Positions 27,503-39,816 of a stretch of DNA of 64,000 bases are shown one piece after another. This stretch comes from Tetrahymena thermophila SB210 (Eukaryota > Ciliophora > Oligohymenophorea > Hymenostomatida > Tetrahymenidae). Numbering within the stretch: position 1 is the stretch's first letter; each line of letters opens with the position of its first letter. The notes beneath the pieces were generated by a model that searched no databases, was not told the origin of the DNA, and saw only the letters and a program-made list of their open reading frames with translations. A program made the translations under genes and the position numbers. The stretch spans positions 61,841-125,840 of the forward strand of contig NW_002476554.1 in NCBI RefSeq assembly GCF_000189635.1, in the 5' to 3' direction.

Positions 27503-30500
27503 ATGCTCAAAAATTTAAAATAGATTTTAATATTTTTAAATTATATCGTTTTATATTTAGGATAAACCCAATATCCTATAAGCATGTTAACCGAAGTATA
27601 TTATATTTAGGTAAAATAAACAAAAGTCTTTCAACAAAATCTTATTGTATATTTTATCAAATAGGAAACTAATTCAATTTTGTATAGAGCGGTAGACAAC
27701 ATAGTAAAAATTAGTATTTTAGATAGAAATGGATATGTAAATTCCACTTATAATCTAATTAATTTTAACTTTAATCTAGTACTAAGAGCTAGATTCTTTG
27801 TTAAAGACGTAACTTTTGATAAAAAATACTAAAATTAGAAAATTATTTCAATCTTAGCAAAAGAATATAGTTTACGCATTTGAGGAAGGTCAAGCTTACT
27901 ACTATATGATTGACTTTAACTTAATGTAATAGAACTCTCTTAGCTTTTTAACACAAATAAATACGCCTCAGATTAAATATCCATGTTCTAATTTCATAGT
28001 TTAGAAATTAGTAATTATTCAATACATTTTTAAGTATAACTAAAGCATAATGACGTTATTTAGTTTATTTTTTGTTTCAACCATAATTTTAATTAAAATT
28101 CGTATTCTCAAAGTTAATTAAATTTTCAAAATTACAAATAACACTTTAAGCTTTACACATAGAAAATAAATATTATAAATTAAATAATTTTATGAAATTA
28201 TGAAAATTAGTATGGATATTACTATCTGCTCTGTGATGATGTTAGCTAATAATATGTGATTTAAGAGTAGTAGCTTGAAAAATTATTTGTTTCTGATAAT
28301 CTCATCTACAAATATAATAAAGCTGGATACTATCCATTTTATTATTATAACTAATACATATATATGGAGTCAAAATATTTATTTATAGGAGGAAAATAAT
28401 ATGAAATTTAGGGTTAAGGGAACCTATTTCTTATAAATGTAATTAGTCAGTATTTTTATCAAGGTTATTTTAATAATTTTATTAAATATAGCAAAAATAC
28501 AGCCTTTATTTTTAGAACTTAACATTGAAAAAGCTCTAAGCTTAAGGGAATTAACTAGTTGTGATAAACAGTGTCTCTAACATTAGGAAAAACTACTCAT
28601 TTGTTATTCAATTTCCAACAGTAATTTACTTGTCTATTCATTATATAGTTAAAGGAATTATAATTTAAACAAAAGTCTTCAAATTTTGTTAAATGTGATT
28701 TATTTAGATTATTCAATAAAAGAATATATATATATATATATTTATTTATTTATTTTTAATTAATTAGAAAGCCATAATTATTGTTTAGTCAGTTAATATT
28801 ACCAATTACCCATTTTTAATTTATGGGGCAGATGATTTAAAATTAATTAATACGTTTGGAGATTCTTTTCCCTAAAATGTATTGAGGGTTTAAACCTACT
28901 ACTAATACAACGTATTAATTAAATTCTTTACATTTAAAAATGAATATTAATTTTTTATATTATTAATTAGAATTTCTTCTTTTTTCAAAACTATTACATT
29001 GAATTATTATACATTCAATCATCAAATCAAGTACAAATAAAAGGGCGAACAACAAATATTGCAAATATATACTGCACAAATAATAGTGTTCTTGATTATA
29101 AATTCAATCAAGTATATTTTTTATCTTTAGAAATTTGAATGTAGGTGATTTATTTATTAAAAAATAGGGTTTCGGTTAAAGTACTATGTTCTGTAATTAT
29201 TCATAAGATACATTCTAATATACAACTGTTTAATAGCTTTATAATATGATGCCTGGATGTTCTACATATCTAGTTGATACAAATTAATTATGTAAGTAAT
29301 GTGATGCAAATTATTACTTATAAAATGGAATATGTGTTACAGATTGTGATGAAAATTATTTCTATTCGTAATTTATAATTTTTTTTTTTTTTTTTAAATT
29401 CAGCTACAAAATATAATTATTTACTTTTAATTAAATAGGGGCAATAATTGTATTGTTTGTGATTAATCATGCTAAACATGTAACGGACCCTCTTTTACTA
29501 ATTGTCTGATATGTCCTCCATAAAAATATCTGTTTTTAGATAATTCATGCAGAGATTGCACTTAAATAGGATAAACTGTAATAGGAAATAATTGTTATTG
29601 TATTGAAAACTATTCATACTTTAATTTTGATTGTGTTTAAACTTATTTGGATTGCCAATCAAATATTTTTACGAGTCGGTAAATAGAACAATGGAATTCA
29701 TAAATCTAAATAACTTTTATAGTTGCATTTGGAGCAACTTTTTTTCTTAGTTTTATTTAGGCTTTATTTTCTTCATCTAGCTTTGGTTTAGCTGCGTTTG
29801 GATTAACTTATTTTAAAATTATTTATCTCACTTTAGTTGATAAAGCTGTCCCTTAGCAGATATATTCTACTTTAAAAACAGTTGTTGGTAGAATTATTTT
29901 TTTTGTTTATCTCTAAATTAAATAAAATGTTTTATTTAAATAAATAATAGATTAATTCACATTCTAAAAACTTGATTTTTTAAACCCTTTTGAGACTCTT
30001 ATAAGCTAAAATGAAAATTAATACTAAACTTTGTAATATTAAGACTTTGGCCTTTCATTTAATATCTTGTAAACATCTGGATAAGCTCTTACTTTATTTT
30101 TGATTTGCAGTTTTTCATTTATTCTATTTTTTGTTTTGATAGAGAAATTAAGATGTGGTGCAATAATATCTGCTTCAAAAATATTTTTTGATAAAGTTCT
30201 ATCAAGTTTAATTATTTAATGTTTGTTATTAATAATTAGCATTTTTATGATTGGGATCAATCAGTAAATAAAATAATTCTTTTATGGTTTTAGCTTTAAT
30301 AGCATAGGATTATAACTAATTCCGTTAATTATAATTATAATATTAACAATCATATTATTTTAATAACAATATTACTACATTAACATACCAAAATCAACGA
30401 ATATGTGCTTTGAATTAATTATTAAAGAAAAAATTATAAATGAAGCAATAAATGAGTCTTTTTTGAGAAAAAACTATATACTCATCTTCTAAGTATTTGA

Positions 30501-31077
30501 GTCCGTTTTAATACCAATTTGTTTCATATAATCAAGTTAAAAGTGGATGACCTTATTTATTATAGTAATTATAATTCAATTTATTTAATTAGCATTAACA
30601 ATTTACTTAAAACCATTTTATTCAAAACTGGTTAATGCACATTTTATAATTTAATCAACCCTTTGGTTGGCTTCCTATATATAATACTTTATGCTTTGCA
30701 TTTACAGTATGAAAGCAGATAGAAGTTATTGTCCTTAAATTACAGATTCCTTGAGCTATTCTTTTTTTATAAATATCTAGATTATTTTGTTAGAAATAAT
30801 ATTATATTAGCTCTTATCTGTTATTTTAAGTATTTATCAGTTTTAAAACTAAAAATAAAGAACCTATCATAATTAATTTGTTAATCAAAGTAAAAGTTAA
30901 ATGAGCCAAGTTGAGCTAGAGTCATAATTCAAAATTTCTAACAATTTATCTGAAGAAATTGAAAAAGATATTAAATAAAAAGAACCTGATTTAAAAAATA
31001 ACTTATTAACAGTTCGCCAAAGCTTTTGCAAGAAAAGAAATGATTAAATTTTAAGAACTAATTATAATAAATATTGA
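27503..31077 (+). pseudogene. broken cysteine-rich multi-TM protein gene (ciliate-expanded family)
   Basis: The left end starts MLKNLKQILIFLNYIVLYLG, a signal-peptide-like sequence. The middle is a large extracellular-type region. A CxxC-rich, furin/growth-factor-receptor-like stretch (about 29280-29590) is followed by 7-8 hydrophobic helices (29710-30860) and a polar tail ending at TGA 31075. The last part is intact: an intron 29368-29438 and then an open frame 29439-31077. Upstream the readable frame jumps at about 27860, 28195, 28420, 28995 and 29130, mostly in short A, T or G runs. Near 28715 an expected intron has its 3' AG but no GT donor. The neighbouring channel genes have no frame breaks, so sequencing error is a less likely cause. 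It may still yield a truncated product. Confidence 0.7.
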
Positions 31078-32081
31078 AATATATTATATAAGTTTTGTAT
31101 AGTAATTTTAATTTTTATACTTTACATAAATAATATCCCTATTTTAAATTAAAACATATGCTATGCTACAAATCTTTCTTATAATTAAGAAGAAAATTAA
31201 ACCCTCACTTAGTGATTTACCTAATTAGAAAAGGTTACTTAAATTTTATTTATTATTATTAAAAGGGGATTAACATTAATTTTTTATTAATTAAGATTAG
31301 ATTTTTAATTTTTTTTAAGAGACCTTAAAATTAATTTCACTTTATGTAGTGCTTATAAAAAAATTAAATTTTTATGTATTAATCATTCAAACAAGTAATA
31401 GGATAGTTTTACAAGTCTTTTTAATTTTAAACACTTTTATCTAAAGTTTTCAGTAAACTCATTTTCGCCATATCTTTACCTATAACGTTAAAATGAATTC
31501 ATTACATTGCCTCAATATCATTAAAAAAAGTTAAAATAAATTTACAATAAAAGTATTAATTCAAAAAAAAAATATAATTTACTCTATGCTGATAAATAAA
31601 TGATTAAGACTTTTGCATTAAGCAAGAGCTGAATACAAATCATTTTCCTCAAATTAATCTTAGCCATTACTTAAGTTTAATTAATATTACAATTTAATTT
31701 TTTTTCAAGTTTTGTGAGAAAAAGTTACTAAATTTCTAGAGACAGAGTTGAAAGATTTTTACAGTTTGATAAGCCGAGTCCAAAATTTTTAATATTTATG
31801 TAGTTTAAACAACTATCAATACTATAAATAAAGTATTTTTAATAATTAATTAGAATAATTTATTTGGATTTTTATTTTACAATAGACAAATCGATAGACT
31901 TTTAAGACTAAAATTTAAGCTAAAAACACTTTAGAAATCGAATTCATGATTATTAAACAAGTTAATGCTTCTGTTTAATTATTTAGAAATGTATTAAGAA
32001 TACAGTTAAGTATTTTTTATCAAAACAAATTTTAATTTATTTTCATTAATCAAAGGAAAAATAAAAATTTAAAACTTTTAC
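31078..32081. other. intergenic; possible decayed 3' end of minus-strand LRR gene
   Basis: No intact gene. On the minus strand the interval about 31700-32040 stays open without TGA in one frame and shows scattered Leu spacing. It could be the 3' end of the LRR gene at 32082-33337, but no clean 90-nt exon could be set. Confidence 0.4.
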
Positions 32082-33337
32082 TTTGCATCTAGACTCAATT
32101 TAATTTAAGATTGTTCATTATTAAAAAAAGAACTGCATAAACTTTTTAGTCCTTCAGATTGCATATTATTATAGCTAACAATTTTAAATTAATTTAACTT
32201 AAATATTTAAAAATAATTATGTAGAAAACCTAATGTTTATAGTCAAATCTTCAAGGTTCGCAATTTTAACTAATGAGTATCCTAAATTTTAGCTTCCTGA
32301 AACACCTATTTTACAGTTTCTTTAATAAATCATTAATTTAAAGCGTTTGTTTACATAAAAAAACAAAAATGAAAAGGTAAATAATAATAAAAAAAGAATA
32401 GTACAGAATCTGCAAATTTAAAGATTTTAGACTTTAGAAATTATCTGAATTAGATAATAAATTTTAAGCCCCTTCATCTCCAATAGAGTTAGATCTAAAA
32501 AAAATTACCAAAAATTAAATAAATAACAAGAAGGTAAAATTCAAAATCATTTAATTTTCAATTTTCTTTTTTTAAAATGATTTATTACGATAAATTTAAA
32601 TTTAAATCCAAGAGACTTTCTAATTTAGATAAACTAAGGCCTAAGCTCAAACAACCAGCTGGTCCTATTTAATTATCCCTATTGATTAAATTATTAATTT
32701 ATTATAATAATAAAAATCTTGATAATGTTTTTGATAATTTAAATTGTATTTTTTAACCATATTATGCTTATTTTAATATTTTGGATTTTTTCTGTAAAAA
32801 AATAATAATTATAACAAAATATACAAATTTAATTAAAAAATTTTGCATATTTATATCTCTTTATTCATTTAAAAAATATAATAATTTATACGTCAGATCA
32901 ATATCCAGGAAAACAAGATTTAAACATGCCTTTAATGGTGAAATTAAATTGTAAGCTCCTTCATCTTAAAGATAATTATTGCTTTTTATATTAAATTTAA
33001 AAACAATAAAATTTTAATAATTAATAAAACTATTGATTATAATTTTATAATCTGTTTTTTATTAAAATAAAATAAAATTTTTTTTACTAAAGAGATAATT
33101 TTAACTTTTGTAGGTTTTAACACTTAGATAAAGCACAACCTAATTCAGCTGCTCCTTATTTTTTAATATAGTTACAACTTTTTAAGATTTAAAAAATAAA
33201 TATCTTAAAAGTTATTATTTATTATAACAAATAAAAAATTTTAATACAATAAATTAAGATCTAAATATTTAATGTTAATCCAATTTTCTATTTAAGAACT
33301 TAATTTTGATGCTTCTTCTGACTAAATGTTTTTATAC
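32082..33337 (-). CDS. LRR protein gene, exon-per-repeat, ends not resolved
   Basis: Seven consecutive minus-strand exons each encode one ribonuclease-inhibitor-type LRR: 33248-33337, 33088-33177, 32892-32981, 32589-32678, 32405-32494, 32230-32319 (all 90 nt) and 32082-32174 (93 nt). Every exon opens with one base completing a split codon and ends two bases into the next, so all introns are phase 2. Typical pieces are QGAAELGCALSKCQNLQKL and IGDEGAQNLLSNS. The repeats differ much more from each other than those of blocks B and C, suggesting an older array. A truncated LRR-like piece near 33430-33480 may be a decayed further exon. No start or stop could be assigned, so this is a partial gene or relic. 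LRR proteins usually bind other proteins; no partner is suggested here. Confidence 0.6.
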
Positions 33338-34321
33338 CTTTTATTTTAAGTTTATATATAAAATTGATCACTTTAATTATATTGGTTATTGTTTTAAAGT
33401 TTATTATCAAATTTTTTAATTATAATTAATACTTAAGATCTATAAAAGCATCTTATAAGTATGAGTAATCCCTCTGCATTAACTTTTTACCAAAAAAAAA
33501 AATAAATTTTATTTTAATTAACTCAATAAATAACTTTACTTCATATAAATTATTAAAATAATTATTTTAGTTGAACATATTTTTATTTTATCTTTTTTAT
33601 ACAAAATTATTTAATTATTTATGGTAATTTCAAAATTATCAGCCAGCACAAATTGTTTGAATAGATAAATTTAAGATATAACATCATCAATATTGCTATT
33701 CTCTGATAATTATTTATCTAGTAGGAAATAAATATTTAGTAGGTAGGTAGAATAATAAATATTATTTAAAAAATTTAAAGAAAATTTAAAATAAAATTAA
33801 TAATTTTATTGAAGAATAAAAAAGATTGATATAAATTAAAATTATAAATATTATTAATTAAATTCTTTAATATAATTTTTTATTTTTACATAAATTATAT
33901 ACATCAGCCATCCAAAAAAATAGTGATCTTAAATCGCTAAATTTTTGAATGGAATCTGGCTATAATAATTTTATAGGATTTAATTAAGAATTTTTGATTA
34001 TTTCTTAAAAATAAAGTTATTATTAAAAGGTTTTTTGTTTTTTTAAGAAATCAAATATAAATTTATTTAAATGATATTTCAAATATTTAATTACTTTTTA
34101 TTTTCATAAATAGTTAAAATATTATTTTAATAATATGAAAAGTGATTGTATGTTTGCTTACTTTGTTTGATATTAATTTACTGATTATTAATTTAGAGTT
34201 GTAAAGATATTAGTGTTTCTTATAAGATAATTTTTGTTTACTTGAATTTGTGGAGCAAAATATTCAATTTAATCAAATATATTTATTGTTATAATTAATT
34301 TGCATTTTTTAAAGGAACTTT
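33338..34321. other. intergenic
   Basis: Apart from a degenerate LRR-like piece on the minus strand near 33430-33480, nothing recognisable. It lies between the divergent minus-strand LRR gene and the plus-strand gene at 34322, so promoters for both should be here; no motif stands out. Confidence 0.5.
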
Positions 34322-36276
34322 ATGGAGTAATACAATTAGGATATTTTAAATAAGATAACATAGTAATAAATCTAAAATAGATTAAAACATGCTTAGTTAT
34401 TATAAGAACCTTCATACTTCAATCAGGATTAGATTAACTATAAAAGAAATTACTACAAAGACTTGTTTACTCTCGAGAATAAGCTCAAATAATTTTAAAG
34501 AAATGATCTAATATATAAACAAAATGACATAATTAAAAAAGAAAGAATTTAAGATTTAATAGATAAAAGAATGGATTTAAAGCAAAAAGAAGATTAATTA
34601 TATGAATAAATAAGAAATATATAAAAATTCTCTAGTAGCCCATCATTAATTCGCTCATAATAAGCTAATAATTATTATTCTACACCTCAAATTCCAAATA
34701 AAGCTTCTAATAATATTAATATTTTTACAAATGCTGGTAGAACTGTCTCTAATATTTAAAACAATTAAAATAACCTTTTTAAAAACATGGATTTTAATGA
34801 TTTTAAAAAAATGAGATTACTTAATAATTAGTATTCATTAACCGAGCTAGAATTAGCTCAAATTAACTAAAATTTATAAAAGTTTGATAGCTTAGTAAAT
34901 AAGTAGCCATACGTGAATAATATAATGAAGTTGAAGAGTTAAAATGATATAACTTCTGAGAAACATGTAGTTGATTATCTAAAAGCTTAAATAAATGATT
35001 TAGATTTACAGTGTACTTCTTTATCCAGAAGCTCTCCCTATTATATTGATAAGCAGAGGCAAATAGATCACATAAAAAAAATAATATTCTTTATATAAAA
35101 TAAAGTAAATAATTTAGTTATTAATTATATGTTTAATTAATATATTACTGGTAATATTTAACAAGTAAATAGAAACAAAACTCTTAATAAATTTAATTTA
35201 TAAAAATAAAAGAATCCTTTCAAACCTCAAGCAGATATAGGAACTGGTTCTAACGAGCAAATAAATGGTTTTCATATTAACTGGGATTTTATTAAATTTA
35301 TTCCTAGCTATGTTAAAAGAGTAAAAATCAATTATGGTATCTTCAAAAGAGAAAGCACGTTTTTTACATATAGAACTACTTCAGATTATTATGCTCATAA
35401 TTAAAATTATTTAGTAATTAATTAAATTTTATCTGATAATATTGAAAACTATTTTTTAGAATTAAATATTTTTATTTTAGTTGGAATTAAAATAAATTAA
35501 AAAATGAACAAATAGACTTGTAAATGAAAGGATAATTAAAATAAAAATTAATAAATAGGATAATACACCTGACAGACAAATAGCTGTAATAAATGAACAA
35601 CATGTCATTCAAGGTATGATTTTATAAGAAAATGTTGTACTCTATTTAGATTTGTGGATATGGGATGAGTCAGACTAAAATTTAATCAAATATGGGTGGT
35701 CTCTTTTAGACTTATTCGATATAAAAGGAAATTTTCTACCAGGAAAATACAGAATACCGTTCTATCCGAAAGAAATGAAAGCACACTCTTTATTTTAAAA
35801 TGGACTTAAATATTTAAGTCATAATTGCTTTTGTTATATTAATGTGTAAACAAGTAAGGAGCATTTTAATTTTAATAAGTAATAATTTGATTACGAATCT
35901 GAGTACTATATTCCTCCTCTGCACTTGAAACCTATTAGAGAAGAAATAATATATCAACCAGATAGCATACAGATATATACCTCTGCAGGTAATAAATTTA
36001 GTATTATTTATCATTACTTATGCATATTTTTAATTTAATTCAAGATGATATGCCTTAAGTAGGAATTCCAAAGAGAGATAAAACCATCAAAGATAAGCTA
36101 GATCAAAAAAATGATTTTATATGTAAAATAACAATTAAATTTTATTATTTTTACAAATAATATTTTTAATAAATGAAGATAACTAACCAAAAGCAGAAAA
36201 CCAAAAAAAAGATGGAAATAATGAAAATAGCAGTAATAATAATTTATAAAACTCAACTTTAAAATTGATTGATTGA
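34322..36276 (+). CDS. CCDC17-like protein
   Basis: Exons 34322-35413, 35559-35988, 36045-36122 and 36179-36276 join in frame to 565 codons plus TGA. The N-terminal half is polar and coiled-coil-like, rich in Gln, Asn and Lys (for example RNDLIYKQNDIIKKERIQDL near the start). The C-terminal half is a folded-looking domain with INWDFIKFIPSYVKRVKINY, then RQIAVINEQ, YGWSLLDLFD, GKYRIPFYP and a final Asn/Ser-rich tail. Order and spacing of these pieces recall the C-terminal region of CCDC17, a coiled-coil protein of ciliated organisms; this assignment is from memory of the family and not from a search. The first intron is phase 0, the next two phase 1. Of the two AGs near the intron-1 acceptor, the later one at 35557-35558 was chosen because the earlier leads to an in-frame TGA. 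Confidence 0.75.
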
Positions 36277-37054
36277 TTAAAAATAAAATTAATAAATTAA
36301 AAACTATAAAAAATACATTGAAAAATTTTAAATGAATTAAATATTTATTACACAAAATAAAAAATGAATAGTTTTATAAATATTCTAAATTTGTTTCCTC
36401 TCGCGCTTCTCTTTCAAATATATTATTAATTAATAATATTTTAAGTATTAAAGGGCAGGGCTTGTAAAAAAGGTGTGGGATTTAAGTATAAGAATTATTT
36501 TTAGAAATTGTTTTTCAATATACAATTTAATTATAAATATGTATAAATTTATTTTAATTTATTTATTTATCTACTTATTATTCATTTTATTTTAATTCTT
36601 CTTTTTGATTAAAAATTCAAATTATCTTTATAATATATATTCATATTTAATCAATATTTTTAGTTCTTTGATTTACCTAATACTAGTATGAAATAAATAG
36701 CAAAACATTTATGAGAAGAAAAAAAACATAAACTAAAAATATAATTTTTTTCAAAGTAGATTAGATTTTTAAATGTGATATAATTAGATATGTATGTATA
36801 TGCTTATGTTATTTTTAAATCATGAATATCTTAATAAAATAACTTATTAATTAATTAATTACCATTATATTTAAATTTCTCATTTCAAATAAGCTCATAA
36901 TTTAATGAATTTTTTAATAATAGTACAAGTAATTGCATAAACAATCAAATAAAAGTAATAACTAAAATAATTTAAAATATTAGATAGTAATGATTACTAT
37001 CTATACAGCAATTATATTCTAAATTATAATTACTCGAGTTTTAACTTAGTAGCA
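36277..37054. other. intergenic, upstream half of a segmental duplication
   Basis: No gene seen. From about 36650 to the ATG at 37055 the sequence matches about 50750-51132 upstream of the second antigen gene, so the flank was copied with the gene. The shared part presumably includes the promoter. Confidence 0.6.
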
Positions 37055-37604
37055 ATGTCCTTAAAACTCTTCTTTATCTACTCTATACTAGTAATGTATT
37101 TGCAATTAAAGCTATTTTATTGATCCATTTACTCTATAGTGTTAAGATTGCTAAACTAATTCTACTTCTTCATAGCCATAAAATGCATATTATTTATTTT
37201 TTGATAGGTTAAGTTGTGATATTTGTTTACCAAACTTTTATTACAATGAAAAAAATAGTTAATTTCATATTTATATGAATTAAGTACCTATTTGCATTTA
37301 ATGCCCACAAGGATCAGGGAATAATCAAGCAAATATATATAATTTTTAAATTTCTAGTTGTAGTATTTGCTTACAAAATTATTATATGACAAATCCTTCC
37401 TCTGAATCTCCTACTCCAAATTTTGCATATTGCCTACCGTGCCCTAATGGAACTCTTAGTTCTGGTGCTTAAATAGTTGATCAATCTGTGTGCAACTCTT
37501 GTGCAATAAATTATTATATGGTCTAAAGCTCAATAGCTGCTTCATAAAACAATAATAATTAAGGATTTGTGCTAGCTACTTTTTAATTATGTATTCTACT
37601 ATGA
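37055..37604 (+). CDS. surface antigen (immobilisation-antigen-like), internally deleted copy
   Basis: Exon 37055-37090 encodes the start of a signal peptide, MSLKLFFIYSIL. A 49-nt intron (37091-37139, GTAATG..TATAG) follows, then exon 37140-37604; 166 codons plus TGA. The mature part has repeated CxxC units of the ciliate i-antigen type, such as SCDICLPNFYYNE, CIQCPQGSG and CLPCPNGTL. It ends ATFQLCILL, matching the hydrophobic GPI-signal end of the longer copy at 51133. Compared with that copy, about 640 bases of the repeat region are missing and the joint falls after QNNNNQG, in frame. It is therefore a short but plausible GPI-anchored protein, or a recently shortened paralog. In Tetrahymena such proteins coat the cell and cilia and are expressed in alternative forms. 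Confidence 0.75.
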
Positions 37605-38186
37605 ATTTAAATTATTAATTACTCAAAAAAAATATTAACATTTATAATATTAAAAATATTAATATAAGGTTTTCTCTCCTTAAATATTAAATACTTTTTA
37701 TATAAGCGTATTATTCGTTGTATTTTTATTTTGAATTACTTAAAATTAGTAAATTTTCTTTTCAATAATATATAGAGAGTACATTCTCATTAATTAGGCC
37801 AGTTAGTTGATAAAAAAAATGGTTTTTTGAAAAATTTTTTTATTGAAGGTAAAATTACTTTAGTAAATTAATTTATTTAATATTTGCTTACATTAATTAT
37901 ACACAATATTTAAAGCCTGAATTTGCGATACAAGAACGAATAAAATTTAAAATGATTTTACAATTCTAAATTTATTTAAAATATCATATGATAGTTTCCT
38001 AATCTTAAAATTTTTTAAGGTAATTAAGTGTCATTTTTTTAGAGCTAAAATTATATAATAGTTAATATATCTAAGATTTCATTTCCTTTTTTTAAATATA
38101 AAAAAGCTTTGTCTTATATTTATCTTGAATAAAAAAATATATTTTTGAAGAAAAGAAAGAAAAAGCAGTTTTTAAGAAAAAATAAA
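37605..38186. other. intergenic
   Basis: No gene or repeat recognised. The first tens of bases match the 3' flank of the second antigen copy (after 52318), marking the right side of the duplicated segment. Confidence 0.5.
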
Positions 38187-39207
38187 ATGGATCAGATTTA
38201 AAATAGCTAAATTTTAGATAATAATTAAAATGAATTATTTATCATCTAAAATTATAACTAAAAATGTAAAATTCATAACCAAAGGTTGGATATCTTGAAA
38301 ACAGATAATTACTCAAACAACGAACAAATGCTCAAGTGCATATATTGTCTTTTTGGACAAAATTTTAAATTTATTCCTCTGAAATAAGTACTTGATAGTA
38401 ATATATCAACCATATTTAAAGGATGGCCCATATTAGATGACTCTTAGATCTATGATTAGCTAATGCTAATACCTTAAAAAGAATAACTAATAAATTAGAG
38501 CATTCAAGATGTTCATAATTTCTACAAGCTTTTAAGACATGAAATTAATTTACTGATTGACAAGAAAGAAAAAGATTCATTAATAAATATTGAAATGGGA
38601 TTGAATAACTTTGAATATCCTTTGGATTTATACGATAGAATTTCCTAAAAAGAAAAACTTAAAGATATCATACTCAATTAATACCAAGATTTTCTCAATT
38701 AAAATTAAGCATTTTCTCAAATTATAAAAGAAAACCTTGAAAAACAAGAAGTTTATCATAAATAAATTCTTAATTCTCTTAAAACACTTTAAAGTTATAA
38801 AGTAGATTTGGTATCTTAAAATTAAATAAAGGATTAAATTATTCAGCTTATCAATTAAATTAACGATTTTTCAATTGCTTAAGAAAGTAGGAATATATTG
38901 CAGGTTTCACAAAATTCATAGGCCTAAGAAAATAGTTAAATAAATTAGATTTAACAAGAAGAATCAAAGATGGATACAATTATTTAAAATACTACGACTG
39001 AAGTAGCTTAAAGTATTTTACTAGCTTAAGACAACAATATTTAAATTAACTCATTATAAGAACTTCACAAAATTTAAAATTTCTAAAAGATAAAAATTGA
39101 ATTAAGGTAATTTAATTATTCTCTATATTTTAAATTAATTTTTTAGAAATGAAATTTTGTAAAAAATCTTAATTTTAATGCCAAAAACTAAGCTAAAGTA
39201 TAAATGA
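38187..39207 (+). CDS. Cys/His-containing N-terminal exon, probably of LRR block A
   Basis: Open frame from ATG 38187 to a phase-2 donor at 39107 (306 codons). Near the start it has KCKIHNQRLDI and LKCIYCLFGQ, a C-x2-H plus C-x2-C pattern suggesting a small zinc-binding module. A long polar, Gln/Glu/Lys-rich, probably coiled-coil segment follows. Two continuations are possible. Splicing to 39147 gives a short end and TGA at 39205. Splicing to 39232, also phase 2, enters an LRR-like stretch (ENYDFKIKQKLKF) and would join this exon to the LRR exons beyond the N gap. The second seems more likely because the phase matches the LRR exons. The protein family is not recognised. Confidence 0.6.
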
Positions 39208-39630
39208 AAATTATATCCATAAAAATTTTAGGGAAAATTATGATTTTAAAATAAAATAAAAATTAAAATTTCCATGTCACATATTAAAAAATTTTCTTTC
39301 ACTTAAAATTTTCATTATTTAAGGTGTGTTATTAGAAAAAATAAGGCAGTAAAATATTTTAGATAATAAAAGGATAAGCGAGTCTTCTTAGAAAAAGACT
39401 TTATTTTTTAAAAACCCTGTCTTAAAATCTAATATTTATAATATTTGGAATAAATAAATAATATATTAGTTAATCTTCTAATGAAAACAAATTTTAATTT
39501 AGCTTAGTAATATTTTAAATTCAAATTACTAAATATCCTTTATAATTTCTATTTCACATTTTTTTGTTAATATAATTTAAATCTATTAATTTTTAATAAA
39601 AAATAATAATAAATTTATTTTTTATCAAAT

Positions 39631-39730
39631 NNNNNNNNNNNNNNNNNNNNNNNNNNNNNNNNNNNNNNNNNNNNNNNNNNNNNNNNNNNNNNNNNNNNNN
39701 NNNNNNNNNNNNNNNNNNNNNNNNNNNNNN
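39631..39730. other. assembly gap (100 N)
   Basis: Exactly 100 unknown bases, a conventional placeholder, so the true distance is unknown. It lies inside what is probably one LRR gene. Confidence 0.99.
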
Positions 39731-39769
39731 ATATTTTTCAATTTTTATTAGTTGGTTATTAACTCTTAC

Positions 39770-39808
<39 letters not shown>

Positions 39809-39810
39809 TT
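39770..39810. repeat. (TTTA)n microsatellite
   Basis: About ten TTTA units immediately before the first LRR exon to the right of the gap. It may have helped cause the assembly gap. Confidence 0.85.
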
Positions 39811-39816
39811 AATCAG

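Larger units (their letters stand above)
39208..39816. other. poorly resolved interval spanning the assembly gap
   Basis: It holds one LRR-like stretch after an AG at 39230-39231 whose 3' border does not give a clean phase-2 donor. Then come sequence without recognisable exons, 100 N, and a TTTA microsatellite. LRR exons of block A may be missing here. Confidence 0.5.

Noticed and set aside
29112-29130. A 19-nt GT..AG intron repairing the frame in the broken TM gene
   Set aside because: Too short for this lineage, and it only repairs a frame that does not match the upstream protein-like reading.
31500-31720. Minus-strand frame starting MAKINLRKMICIQ
   Set aside because: Short and hydrophobic without family features; probably chance or part of the decayed LRR 3' end.
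39147-39207. Definite end of the 38187 gene at TGA 39205
   Set aside because: Kept only as an alternative: a phase-matched acceptor at 39231 leading to LRR-like sequence is equally possible.
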